DNA of 64,000 bases from Melieria omissa (GCA_963971225.1 OZ020269.1:32509264-32573263); one strand, 5' to 3'; numbered from the stretch's first letter, positions 25,016 to 36,060 are shown. The notes: generated by a model not told the origin, from the sequence alone. Translations and numbers: made by a program.

Positions 25016-25190
25016 TAAAATAAAATAAAATAAAATAAAATAAAATAAAATAAAATAAAATAAAATAAAATAAAATAAAATAAAATAAAATAAAATAAAA
25101 TAAAATAAAATAAAATAAAATAAAATAAAATAAAATAAAATAAAATAAAATAAAATAAATAAAATAAATAAAATAAAATAAAATAAAAAT
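25016..25190. repeat. (TAAAA)n pentanucleotide microsatellite
   Basis: An almost uninterrupted array of TAAAA of about 34 units over 175 bp, with two TAAA slips near the right end (25,156-25,170). It is long and pure enough to be polymorphic. Confidence 0.97.
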
Positions 25191-25625
25191 TACGTTGGTT
25201 ACTAGTTAGTTAGAATAGAGAATATCTTTCTTTCTTTATCTTTTATCTCTGAAAAAAAATTTTGAACAAACAGCGCATTTTTGCTTCAACTTTGAGGTTC
25301 AATATTTCAAAATCCAAAATTTGTTGAAGATAGCTTCGGAAAATCAATTATGATTACTATTGTATTCGAAATAGAAGGGTTATAAAGTTTGGATTTTTTC
25401 TTCGTACAAACTCAAAAGTTGACAACCTCACAGCTTCGTTTGTATGGAAGGTGCCCTCTGGTGGAGAATTTGTGATTTTTAAATAATTTTGTATTTTTTA
25501 CACTCGGGAATGGTGACGATCGCTGAATAAATCATTCAAATCGGTTTATTAGTTTCTGAGATACGATGTTTCCTCGCTTATTTTACCACATTTACAACTG
25601 TGGAGCCAGTTCCATCGAAAATTAG
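25191..25625. other. Unassigned AT-rich DNA
   Basis: Unique AT-rich sequence between the microsatellite and the 974-bp element. Nothing recognisable was seen. Confidence 0.4.
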
Positions 25626-25627
25626 TA

Positions 25628-26601
25628 AGGGAGAGGGCTGGGGTGTGAACCGGGTTTTGTTTTTTGGCTCTAACTTTTCACAGAATAAAGATATCGAAAA
25701 ATCGAAGATACCGTTGGAAAGGTGAATATATAACGCAACTTTGTTATGAAGACAGATTACCGTTTTGATTGAAATTTAACTCTCTACGTCCAATTTTCTG
25801 AGAACGTGATTTTTCGCTTTTTCAAAAAAGTGGCTGGGTTGTGAACCATCTGGAAAATCCCTATTAAAGTCGGAAAATACGAAGAAAACACCCATAATTT
25901 TTAAGTACATTGAGAATTTATTTAATCAGGAAGCCTCAAGAGGTGAAAAAAAGTTATAATGACGCCTCTTAGGCCAAAAAATCGCAATGAATGAAACTGC
26001 TTAATTTTTTAAATTTTCATCCTAATCTGTGTCGGAATGTTTGCATGTGAAATACGAACGTGTTCTCGTATTGGCTCACTTCAAGTGAACACAACGAAAT
26101 CGAGTGAAATTATATAAAATGACTTTATTTTTATATATCCGTCCATATTTGACAGTGTTAGAACAAATGTAGTACGAAAAACAGGTGGTTCATAACCCAG
26201 CCACCTCAGTGGTTCACAGCCCAACCACGATGCCATTTTGGAAACTTTAAAATAAACGACACTTCCAATCATAATTCGACATAAACAAATATTGCATCGT
26301 AAAATAGAATCAAAACACTAAATAAACATGTATTACACAGACTTTTTGCAATAAGCTCAGTCTCTTGGATAGCACTTTAAAAAAAAGCCAACAAGTTTTC
26401 GCAGTCGATTTTCAAACACGATGTCTTCAAACTCGATTGCTGCCACAAGCAATACGTGTTTGTACTTCGGTGTAACCACAAATGCAGAGTCATATCATAA
26501 GACAAAATTGACAGTTGAAAGATTGGCGATATGTCAATTAGGGAAAGAAAAAACGGCAATGGTTCACACCCCAGCCTGGTTCACAACCCAGCCCTCTCCC
26601 T
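25628..26601. mobile_element. 974-bp TA-flanked element, copy 1, with repeated subterminal motif
   Basis: The ends form an inverted repeat of 27 bases with three mismatches (AGGGAGAGGGCTGGGGTGTG... against AGGGAGAGGGCTGGGTTGTG...), flanked by TA on each side (25,626-25,627 and 26,602-26,603). A second, almost identical copy lies at 33,582-34,555 in the same orientation. The motif GGCTGGGKTRTGAACC occurs about six times: forward at 25,636 and 25,832, reversed at 26,187, 26,211 (one variant base), 26,561 and 26,578, so all copies point inward. No transposase is encoded; the shared 63-codon minus frame at 26,081-26,272 has no known domain. A TA duplication suggests a Tc1/mariner-like mobiliser, but the termini do not match a family I know. 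Confidence 0.9.
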
Positions 26602-26603
26602 TA

Positions 26604-27230
26604 GTTTTGTATGGCAGCCACCTTGAGAGTTTGATAACTGTTAGGTGTGTATAGGAAAAACATTTGGAAGGGAAAATAAATGGAGGTCAGTCTTATATAT
26701 GGTACGTCTGGAGGCAATCAGAGAGCAGTGGGAGCCCAATTTCTAAAAACGATAATTTTGTATGGAAACCTTGTTAAGGGTGGGAAATATGGGGTAAGTA
26801 TGTTTGAAAGAAATGTTCAGAAGAAAAAAATAGTGGGGATTACTCAAAGATTTTAACCCTCTAAGAGCAATTTTTAAGCAGCTGTGGAGCAATTTATTAA
26901 GATTTTATTTTCAATCACTTTTGAAATGAGCGCATATTATCTACAAATTTATATTAAAATAAAAATATTATATTATATATTATTAATAAAGCTTCATTAC
27001 TTTTGTGAAGTAAGATAATTTTCATTGTTAATATAAAGTTGCTTCAAATCCGTTTGTATGGGAGATGGTCAGTCAAAGTTTTTCACTTTTTTCAATTTTT
27101 TACAGTAAGTTCGTTGCTCATACAATAACCGTGTACCAAATTTTATTTATGTACAACGACTCCTTCTGTTTTTGTGACTTCGCTGTATGAACTCGCAACA
27201 CTGTGCGGTCGTGACAACAATGGAGAACAC
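26604..27230. other. Unassigned AT-rich DNA
   Basis: AT-rich sequence with TATTATA runs near 26,965. No frame or repeat boundary could be supported. Confidence 0.4.
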
Positions 27231-27239
27231 AGGACAGGA

Positions 27240-27505
27240 CAACAGGCTGTATGTGTATGTGTTTTGCATTTCTTGTACAAATTCATCGATTTGCTTTAGC
27301 TATAATCATTTAATTTCACATTGCGTATGAGTAACATTTATTTGTTCCATGTTACTTATACGCCTCCAGTGCATTAATGTTTTTCACCAAACTATGGATA
27401 TTGCTATAAACAAGGTTTTTCGCTTAACTATTGAAACTCCCATAGACACTGAATAGTTTTTACCTGCAAATTCCTATGGCAACCTTGTGGCGGCCGTGAC
27501 AGGAC
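27240..27505. repeat. Diverged direct duplication, unit 1
   Basis: This segment aligns with 28,700-28,955. Shared lines include TTCTTGTACAAATTCATCGA, GAGTAACATTTATTTGTTCC, AACTATGG, AACTCCCAT and GAACAGTTTTCACCTGC-like words. The two units lie about 1.45 kb apart in the same orientation and both contain the GCGTATGAGTAACAT hairpin. No coding frame is conserved between them. Confidence 0.75.
27323..27363. repeat. Palindromic motif GCGTATGAGTAACAT, hairpin 1
   Basis: GCGTATGAGTAACAT (27,323-27,337) faces ATGTTACTTATACGC (27,349-27,363): a 15-bp inverted repeat with one mismatch and an 11-base loop. The same motif recurs at 28,769, 32,098-32,165 and 33,008-33,048. It contains TGAGTAA, close to the AP-1/bZIP half-site family, but a factor cannot be named from this alone. 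Confidence 0.75.
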
Positions 27506-28699
27506 ATAATTCATGTCTTAATCGCAGCCATGCTGCCTTAAGTCCCTTCAACGAAAGGTTAACTTTTACACCAAATAATGTTAAACTGAAAAACTGTAAA
27601 AAGCCACTTTAAAACTCAACATCTTCAACTATTTGCGTTGACTTTTTTCCTAATAGAATATCAATTTATTATTTAAAACAACACCAGCGAAATCCAGTTT
27701 AGTGAGCATGTAATTTGGCATCAAATTACAAATATCCTCACCAAATTATAAATAATTACATTCTCGGCTTGCTGGCAATTAGCTGTTGCCACTCAAATAA
27801 CAACAACAACAGCAACATCAACACTAACCCAACAGTGCGGCCAAAAGTTTCGATAAATTATGCAAAGAACGTAATCAAATATGCCGTAAATATGGTAAAT
27901 AAATATCTTTTGCGGGCATCAGCCACTGGGAAATGAACAAACTACAATGTAATAAAAATTATCCGCTTGACGGACCAGCGCAACGCTGTAACAACAACTA
28001 CAACAACGACAGCACTGCTGACCCCAACAATTGCCCTATCGGACGGGCACATGGTGACAACCAGCAGCGGCTTATGGACTTTTCGGGCAGGAAATGCTAA
28101 TGCGACTACACCCACACCCACACTGCGAGCAAGTTTGACTTTCTGGCTGGCGGCGGTGGCACACCGCAGCCGTTGTTGCTGCTGCTGCTGCACATGTCGC
28201 TACACGCGCACAATCGCACAACTAATGATGACCGAGTGCCAACAAAAGCCGGTCAGTGCGACAGCAACACTAAATATGATTTTGATGGTAAAATGCTTGT
28301 GGCGATTGCCACAACAGCAAAGCTAATAACAACTACAACAACAACTGCCGCAATAGATTAGCAACGCTTCAGTGCAGACGATGAGGGCGCCGAGTGCGTG
28401 TGCACCAGCGTGCCGAACAAAATTACAATAACAACAAGTCGAAAATAAGCGGCGCGCTTGTTACGTGCGTCGACCAGACAACTCAGGACAATGCGGCGAA
28501 AGTCGATTCGCCATAAAGTGTGCGACAGAAGGATGAAGTTGAGTGCGCTAAAAATACGCACACACAGCGCGCCGACCTTTCACACAGATGTCACACGTTC
28601 GTGAGTGTGTTCGGGAGTGTGCTTCTGGTTTTGGTATTTCAGTCACTTTGCTGTCATTGATTTTTCGGACATGGAAAATAGCATTTCGACACACACACA
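27506..28699. other. GC-richer unassigned island
   Basis: A stop-poor island with AAC/CAG and (CA)n runs (for example 28,689-28,704) that produce asparagine-, threonine- or leucine-rich shadow frames on both strands. No motif-bearing product was found. Confidence 0.4.
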
Positions 28700-28955
28700 C
28701 ACACGATCTTTTGTGTTTCTTGTACAAATTCATCGATTTGCATTAGCTTCAACCATTTAATCTCTCATGGCGTATGAGTAACATTTATTTGTTCCATGTA
28801 TACGCCGTTAAAGTGCATTAAACGATTTTTACTAAACTATGGCAATTTCTATAAACACTAAAACACTGTTTTTCAGTCAACTATTGGAACTCCCATTCAC
28901 ACTGAACAGTTTTCACCTGCTAATTGCTATGGCAGCGCCATAGCTGCCACAATCA
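28700..28955. repeat. Diverged direct duplication, unit 2
   Basis: Partner of 27,240-27,505. The hairpin at 28,769-28,806 keeps its left arm, GGCGTATGAGTAACAT, but the right arm has lost the GTTACT core (ATG-TATACGCC), so the palindrome is broken in this unit. Confidence 0.75.
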
Positions 28956-29379
28956 AGGCCCCCGCGCACAATTTGCGTCACATTAACAACAGTCACGACA
29001 TGGCGGCTGCCAGCGTGCTGCGTGCTGACTCCGGCCGCCGACTACCACCACAACCACCAACAATAACAATAACCATAACAAAAAGCTATGCAGCTGGCAT
29101 TGGCGGCGCACTGTTCGACACGATTTTGCTGTCAAGTGAGAAACAATTTAATCCTTGTAGATAGTAAGCACACAATTATGCGAACATTTTCAACTCTGCG
29201 AGGTTTGTAATATTTTATTTAAATATTTTGAAGCATTTGTAGAATAGAAATGAACTAAATGGAGTAATGAATGTAAAACATGGATCATATTTACATGATA
29301 TACTTACATATATAAAAACTGAACTAAACTAAAATTAATATTAAAATTTATCAATTGAAATTAACGCTGAAATTAAAAT
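28956..29379. other. Unassigned DNA
   Basis: A short GC-richer end of the preceding island (CCACCACAACCACC at about 29,045), then AT-rich sequence. No gene is supported. Confidence 0.4.
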
Positions 29380-29740
29380 ACATAAATACTAAATTTAAAT
29401 TTAAAATAAAATTAAAATTAAAATTAAATTTAAAATTAAAATTAAAATCAAAATTAAAATTAAAATTAAAATTAAAATTAAAATTAAAATTAAAATTAAA
29501 ATTAAAATTAAAATTAAAATTAAAATTAAAATTAAAATTAAAATTAAAATTAAAATTAAAATTAAAATTAAATTTAAAATTAAAATTAAAATTAAAATTA
29601 AATTCAAAATGAAAATTAAATTTAAAATTAAAACTAAATTTAAAACTAAAATTAAAATTAAAACTAAAATTAAATTAAACTAAAATTAGAATTGAAATTA
29701 AAATTAAAATTAAAACCAAAATTAAAACTTAAACTAAATA
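29380..29740. repeat. (ATTAAA)n hexanucleotide tract
   Basis: A long array of ATTAAA units, nearly pure between 29,450 and 29,570 and degenerate on both sides. It creates the artificial LKLKLK and LILILI frames on opposite strands; these are not genes. Confidence 0.95.
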
Positions 29741-29932
29741 ACTAAACACAGATCATCATGTAAAATCTTAAATGCGAATAAATCTTAACCCTGCGACTAC
29801 TGAAAATTTCTAAAGCGAAAAATCCATATGAAATTACATGGAAATTCCTCTCTCATAAAACTATTCCATGCATTTTTTCATTAAATAGTAAACGTCCGTG
29901 TCCACCTCAGTTTTCCTGCTCATTGTCCGACG

Positions 29933-31700
29933 CACACTGGGGTAATATATAAGTAAAGTGGCGATTAATTCAAAAACGAAAAATAAAGATACAGATATGT
30001 TTTTGGTACCGGGTTAAAGTGGATACAATTCTGCATCACTACGTGAAAGAGTTGTTGCAAAATAGTTTACCGTTTTCCCGCAAAGCACTCTGAAAGTTGA
30101 CATTTATTTTCATTTGACGTGCGCACAGCGTGAAACGTGAATTTTTCAATTATTTAAATCAAATTTATTTTACAAGTTTTTAAAGTAGCATAAAACTGAT
30201 GATGGAGGCTTCTTGTTCACGTATTTAAGTATTGAAATACAAATTTTTATTTTTTTTAAAGTGTTCGTAAATATTTTTGTTATTTTTTTTTAAAAAAGCC
30301 TAAAAACTGCCTTATTTTGGCCCTATTCATAGACATATAGTTGTTTGTTCAGTGATGTTCACCTAAAATATTGTCATAATCGTAATCTGTGGATATTCTA
30401 GCAACTTTCTACGAAAAAAAAAGTTGCGCTATTGTTGCGCACTTTTGCAGCATTTCGATTTTTGTATGTAAAGTCTTGGCAAAATATGCACGCTGTCCGT
30501 GAAAGGAAAGACAAAAAATAAATGTAAATGCAAAAAATATGAGAAAAGCAAGAAGCGACATGTTTTATGTTAGTGTTTTTGTTGTTCAATGTATGGTTTT
30601 TAGTATTTCTTTATGCTTTTTAACCTACATTACGGGGGGCCGGCACGTTAGATTTATATTAACCAGCATATTAGGCGACATGTAAGGCGGGATATCGCGG
30701 CACGTAAGTATTTTTGGTTTTTAAGATATTTATGAAACACAATACAAAATCATCTCAAATGATGCTGAAACAAATAAAACTTCGATATCTTAGATTATTT
30801 TATTTGTCTTTGTGGTAGGGTGTGTGCAAAACTAGGTCAGCTGACCTTATTTATCAGAAGTTGCAGTATTGGGCATTGCTATTGTTTGTATTACTTATGT
30901 ATGATCGATTGAAATAACCGCAGTGATGTGCATTAAACTAATTAGTTAAAGGGTAACTGCAAAAGACTACTTTTTCAAGATATTAAAAAAGGTGGTTGTT
31001 TTCATTTAGGAACGAAATCCAATGTTATTTTGGTATACTCGTTAAAGTCTTTATTATATAATGACCAACTCTTTGCCTTAAATTGTGCCAAATCTTTCGT
31101 CGAGTACTATCCCTGGTATAACATGCCTACGACTGTTCATAAATATTTAATTAATGGACCAGAGGTCATAGCTCACGCCTTGTTGCGAATCGGTAGAAGC
31201 GCGGGAAGCAAGAAATAAAGATTTTAAGGCTTTCAGGAAATATTTTTCTGGAAAAAGTAGCCGAGAAAAAACCAACGAAAACGTTCTAAATAGACTGCTT
31301 ATAAATTCTGATCCCATTATATCGACAGAAACGAAATTTCCGCATAAAGCAGTTACGCGCATGACAAGGGAACCATTAGATTTGTTGCTAATTGCGAATG
31401 AAGAACGCGATGATATGAACAATGATGATCATGATGATAACGATGGATGCGAAAGTGAAAGCGTGGGTGAATACGATGATGATTCCGATAGTAATTCATA
31501 AATAAGCGAGGAATTCTGTATTCCCTTTTGTAACAATTTTGCATTTTTGGTCATAAATAAAAAAAAAATCCACTAACGTATGTTCAAATACATTTATTTT
31601 TTACTTCTTTATCTATAATTAACTAAGTCTAATACTTTTTTCATGTCTAAATAGTCCGGGTGAATTAATCGCCAAAATCGGCATGAATTACCCCAGTGTG
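29933..31700 (+). mobile_element. Transib-like DNA transposon, 1,768 bp, internally deleted
   Basis: The ends are inverted repeats of about 40 bases: CACACTGGGGTAAT, a variable 13-base stretch, then GGCGATTAATTCA, in the same spacing at both ends. They are flanked by a perfect 5-bp direct repeat, CGACG, at 29,928-29,932 and 31,701-31,705. A CAC start and a 5-bp duplication matching CGWCG are the known signature of Transib, the superfamily related to RAG1. The plus-strand coding remnant at 31,021-31,501 has the C-terminal block I associate with Transib transposases. Most of the roughly 650-700 codons expected of a full transposase are missing, so this copy is not autonomous. Confidence 0.85.
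31021..31501 (+). pseudogene. C-terminal remnant of a Transib (RAG1-like) transposase
   Basis: In frame from 31,021 the sequence reads NVILVYSLKSLL..., with YYPWYNMPTTVHKYLINGPE at about 31,105-31,164 and VIAHALLRIG after it. A frame break near 31,190-31,200 follows, and a second frame continues with EAREARNKDFKAFRKYFSGK (about 31,195-31,254), SSREKTNENVLNRLLINSDP and an acidic tail of Asp/Glu/Ser ending at a stop at 31,499-31,501. The EARNKD...RK.SRE.TN...LL..SDP pattern is, from memory of the family, the conserved C-terminal region of Transib transposases. The N-terminal two-thirds, including the catalytic Asp residues, is absent. The frameshift and truncation make it a pseudogene. The family call is supported independently by the CGACG duplication and CAC ends of the enclosing element. 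Confidence 0.7.
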
Positions 31701-32097
31701 CGACGGGCAGTGTTGTGCTTTTAATGAGAGCATTTAGTGCTACTCAAGGTTATCACGTCAAATGCAGGCAACACGCCAGCGCGCAGCAAAGTGTTGCATA
31801 CAATTGTGAGCATGAAAGGAAGAAAAACAAGAGAAGCAAACACACACACAAACACACAACGACACGCATAGCTGGTAAAACTGATGCTTCACATGCAGGC
31901 AGCAGTGCTTCGTTTGGCGCTCTTTAATGCTGTCACACTGTGACATATTAAATTTCTTTATGCAATTTTGTTGTATTTAACGACTTGAAATTACAACCAT
32001 AAATACGTCGTTAACATTCTGCTGCACTTAATCTGCATTGTTTAATAAATTATCTGTATATTCAATTAATTTTTACTATTCAAATCGATTATGTATG

Positions 32098-32165
32098 AAT
32101 GTTACTCATATGCGCCCCGGTGGCGTATGAGCAACATTCCGTATTGGTGGCGTATGAGTAACTTT
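32098..32165. repeat. Palindromic motif, hairpin 3 plus an extra half-site
   Basis: AATGTTACTCATATGCGCC at 32,098-32,116 faces GGCGTATGAGCAACATT at 32,122-32,138, and a third copy, GGCGTATGAGTAACTTT, follows at 32,149-32,165. Three half-sites in 68 bp, in different orientations, argue against chance. Confidence 0.8.
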
Positions 32166-33007
32166 GCAGCATACTTCTTCGAATAGTTGAACACAAATTT
32201 ATAAGATTTTTATTTTATATTGTTTAGCCTGCTAGAAGCATAGATTATGTGCAGTAAATGTGCATGGAAAATTTGTGGAAATGCTGGCAGCGCTAAAGAA
32301 AGGAGAACTTCGCAAATATTTGCATACACAAACAAACAAAACTATGCACAAAATTACTTTATAGACGCGCTTGAATGAACATCTCAGCTTCCACTGTGCA
32401 CAAACTAGATGTAAACAATTGAGTTTACTAATCCCTTTACTCTTAGTTGCAGAAATCGAGATTTTTCTTAGTTAAAAATTACTTAAAATAAATTTTAGGT
32501 GCATACTATGGGATATTTTTAAGTTAAAAATTACTTAAAATAATCTTAAAGTGCAAACTATGGGATATTTTTAAGTTTAAAACGTCTACAAATATTTTTA
32601 AAAATTTTAAATAGTTGACAGTTGACTGCAAAATATACTTTCTTGAAACTTAAAACTTTTGTTTTAAATATTCTTAGCACGCGTTGTAATTTTCCTCCTT
32701 CTCTATGAAATAGTTTCCCAAAGAACCAAATGGCAAAAGGCTTTAATTATAACAGATAGGAATTCGTTAGCCAACGGGTTAAGCTTGTAGTTTGTAGCTT
32801 TGAACTTGGAAGATAGAGACCACAATGCAAACAAAACAAGAAGAAGTAGAACAAACATAGGCAAAAAAACAATGAGCAGTGCAAGAACAAATTTCAAACT
32901 TTACAAAGTTTCAAAACATTCACTTGTAACCAGTCGAAACCGCAAAACAAAAATGTTATGAAACTTGTTTCAACTATTTGAAGAAATAGGCTGCTGGCTA
33001 TTTGAAT

Positions 33008-33048
33008 AATGTTACTCATACGCCACCGATGCGCGGTTGAGTAACATT
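33008..33048. repeat. Palindromic motif, hairpin 4
   Basis: AATGTTACTCATACGCC (33,008-33,024) faces GCGCGGTTGAGTAACATT (33,031-33,048) with a 6-base loop. The outer 11 bases (AATGTTACTCA) pair perfectly; the inner part has drifted. Confidence 0.8.
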
Positions 33049-33581
33049 GAAATGTATTGCAACTGAATTTATAACAAATTGGATAACTTAATTGAACATT
33101 GAAACCATTTACTAACTAATTTAGTTCATGTGCAGAAGTATGTAAACAATGGATTTTCGTTTCGAATTCCAACCTCTGCCATCTAGTGTTCATTTTAGTT
33201 TTCCTTAGAGACTTTGCTCTTTATTGAGTCCAGTCAGCGCTTGACTCTCATCAAGAGCGAAGCTCGGCTCGCGCGTGCTGTGAATGTTATTGTGGCCTGG
33301 CACACAGATCTGGGTACATTTGAACTTATCCTCCATAAGGACCTCTCTACACTCTCACACTAGTTTCGACTATGAGATCAACGAGTAGGGTAGACTGTCT
33401 ATGTGTATGTCCCTAAAAGTGTTAAGTCCTTTAAAAAGGACTTTGGGTCAAAACATTAAAAACTGACTATGCCAGGATACTAAAAATGCCCTCTATTTTC
33501 ACGTCTATATCAAAATTTGGATGACTCTCCTAGGACGTGTCTGCCTAAAAGACGCTTGAAGTATTTGGGAGCCAAATAGTA

Positions 33582-34555
33582 AGGGAGAGGGCTGGGGTGT
33601 GAACCGGGTTTTGTTTTTCGGCTCTAACTTTTCTCAGAATAAAGATATCGAAAAATCGAAGATACCGTTGGAAAGGTGAATATATAACGCAACTTTTTTA
33701 TGAAGACAGATTACCGTTTTGATTGAAATTTAACTCTCTACGTCCAATTTTCTAAGAACGTGATTTTTCGCTTTTTCAAAAAAGTGGCTGGGTTGTGAAC
33801 CATCTGGAAAATCCCTATTAAAGTCAGAAAATACGAAGAAAACACCCATAATTTTTAAGTACATTGAGAATTTATTTAATCAGGAAGCCTCAAGAGGTGA
33901 AAAAAAGTTATAATGACGCCTCTTAGGCCAAAAAATCGCAATGAATGAAACTGCTCAATTTTTTAAATTTTCATCCTAATCTGTGTCGGAATGTTTGCAT
34001 GTGAAATACGAACGTGTTCTCGTATTGGCTCACTTCAAGTGAACACAACGAAATCGAGTGAAATTATATAAAATGACTTTATTTTAATATATCCGTCCAT
34101 ATTTGACAGTGTTAGAACAAATGTAGTACGAAAAACAGGTGGTTCATAACCCAGCCACCTCAGTGGTTCACAGCCCAACCACGATGCCATTTTGGAAACT
34201 TTAAAATAAACGACACTTCCAATCATAATTCGACATAAACAAATATTGCATCGTAAAATAGAATCAAAACACTAAATAAACATGTATTACACAGACTTTT
34301 TGCAATAAGCTCAGTCACTAAGATAGCACTTTAAAAAAAAGCCAACAAGTTTTCGCAGTCGATTTTCAAACACGATGTCTTTCAAACTCGATTGCTGCCA
34401 CAAGCAATACGTGTTTGTACTTCGGTGTAACCACAGAGCAGAGTCATATCATAAGACAAAATTGACAGTTGAAGGATTGGCGATATGTCAATTAGGGAAA
34501 GAAAAAACGGCAATGGTTCACACCCCAGCCTGGTTCACAACCCAGCCCTCTCCCT
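33582..34555. mobile_element. 974-bp TA-flanked element, copy 2
   Basis: Near-identical to 25,628-26,601 over its full length, same orientation, flanked by TA at 33,580-33,581 and 34,556-34,557. It differs by scattered single bases and small compensating indels near 34,380 and 34,435, so both copies happen to be 974 bp. It has the same terminal inverted repeats and internal GGCTGGGTTGTGAACC-type motifs. The two copies are inserted in unrelated flanks, which confirms the boundaries. The high identity suggests recent movement. Confidence 0.92.
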
Positions 34556-34557
34556 TA

Positions 34558-34690
34558 CATTTGGCCTTTGCCCCGACTCCATTTTAGAGCCATCTGTGTA
34601 TATTGTGGTACCCAGGTTATTTAGGATATTTCTCATGTGTCCTGAAGCACTGCTATCTCCACGTAAATTCCAGAATACAAGCAGAAATAT
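34558..34690 (-). pseudogene. Possible RNase H fragment interrupted by the 974-bp element
   Basis: On the minus strand, just outside the right end of the 974-bp element, IYTDGSKMESG can be read at about 34,577-34,609. This is the first catalytic block (TDGSK) of the RNase H domain of I/LOA-type non-LTR elements. The frame ends at the insertion point, and I could not recover later RNase H blocks on the other side. The motif is short, so the call is tentative. Confidence 0.4.
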
Positions 34691-36060
34691 TTACTGAGAA
34701 TTTCCTGAACGCAGTCACGCAACTCACTAATCGAAAATATTGATTCGTGCAAATAATGCAGTGAAATTCAGCAGACAATTAGGCCGCTTGTCAACTGGCT
34801 AATTGTAGCGGTGCGAGCATATTAAAATGCAGCTACGCAGTTAATATGCAGCGACACATGTTTGTATATGAATTCATAATGTCAAGGACATGCGACTCGT
34901 TGCACACTGCACGCCACCAAACCACACCTGGTGTGATGTGGTGCACACACACACACACAAACGGTCGTTAATACAAAACCTACGTCGATTCAATGTGCAA
35001 AGCAGCTGTCGACATTGTTGCAATTTTCCACACTAAACTACACTTCAACCTCAGTGTAAGTGGCAATTTCCGCCGCCTGCGCTGCCTGGCGCCCACACAC
35101 ACCACCAACACACACACATACACATGACCTCTCGACACACACACACTCTTGGCACACAACCGCTTGCAGGCAAATCTAGCGTCGCATGCACAGTTTAACT
35201 GCTGCTGCAACTGTTGCACGATGCCGTGTACGCGTTGCTGCTGTTGCGGCTTTGTTAAGTTTTTACGCTCTTCGCAGCCTGTTAGCAGAGTACAAAACGC
35301 TCGTAATTTGCACACTGCTGTCGTCGTTCTGACGTTTTAATAAAGCACAATTAATGACAGCGAATTAATAACAATTTTATTGTCTTTAGATGGTAGCCAA
35401 ACTGGATTACACATTGATTAATGCAGCGCAATGCTGTCATAATTTCTCATTAAAAACGCCAAAAATATTCCGACCCCATTTTGTCTTCTTTAATCACGTT
35501 TCATTTATTTGTGTGTGTAGAATGAGTTTTCAGTTTGTTGTTTACTTGAAGTCTTCAATAATTCATTGCTGTTTGCGTACGCAAAAGCGTGTCACGGCGC
35601 GTTCTACACGACGTATGAGCGACAAATGACAGGCAGCAGAAGTGCGAGCAGGAAAATCTTTCGGATTGTGTGCAACTCAAGTTTTGCAGTTCAGTTCAGT
35701 TCAGTTTGGTCTGTCAAATAAATATATTTTTCTGTATGTATGTGTGTTGTTAAAATATGTAAATACTTATTTACACACGAATCTGTTGCGTGCTTTATGA
35801 ATTATTTATAGGTACTCGCTGCAATAACGCTTTGCGAATGGGCCCAAACTTGAGCGGTAATTTTTAAGGTTATGTTGTACTTGTGCTAACAACAACGGAG
35901 TTGACGAGGGACTGTGAGTGAAACAGATGCCACACATACAATACACATTTACATTTGTCTTTATATACTCGCAGATGATTTCTAAAGTTGCGAGCGAGCC
36001 CACATGTGGTTACAATGCATACTTCAGTTGCAAAAGTTGCCTCGAGAACCGTTATAAATA
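34691..36060. other. GC-richer unassigned island with CA repeats
   Basis: (CA)n at about 34,945-34,958 and several CACACA clusters at 35,095-35,150, TGCTGC/GCTGTTGC runs near 35,200-35,250 and a TTCAG run at 35,691-35,710. The 111-codon minus frame at 34,980-35,315 is cysteine- and arginine-rich but lies over these repeats and shows no domain. Confidence 0.4.

Larger units (their letters stand above)
31706..33579. other. Unassigned DNA carrying two copies of the palindromic motif
   Basis: AT-rich with a GC-richer start (31,706-31,930) and two similar lines at 32,455-32,580 (GTTAAAAATTACTTAAAATAA twice, about 63 bp apart). The recurring hairpin motif lies at 32,098-32,165 and 33,008-33,048. 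From about 33,190 the sequence may be the flank of a non-LTR relic, but no motif can be read there. Confidence 0.45.

Noticed and set aside
25628..26601. piggyBac or Harbinger assignment for the 974-bp element
   Set aside because: The duplicated target is only TA; neither a TTAA nor a 3-bp direct repeat fits both copies.
29355..29612. Long lysine/leucine frame and its isoleucine/leucine counterpart on the other strand
   Set aside because: Pure product of the (ATTAAA)n repeat; no real coding content.
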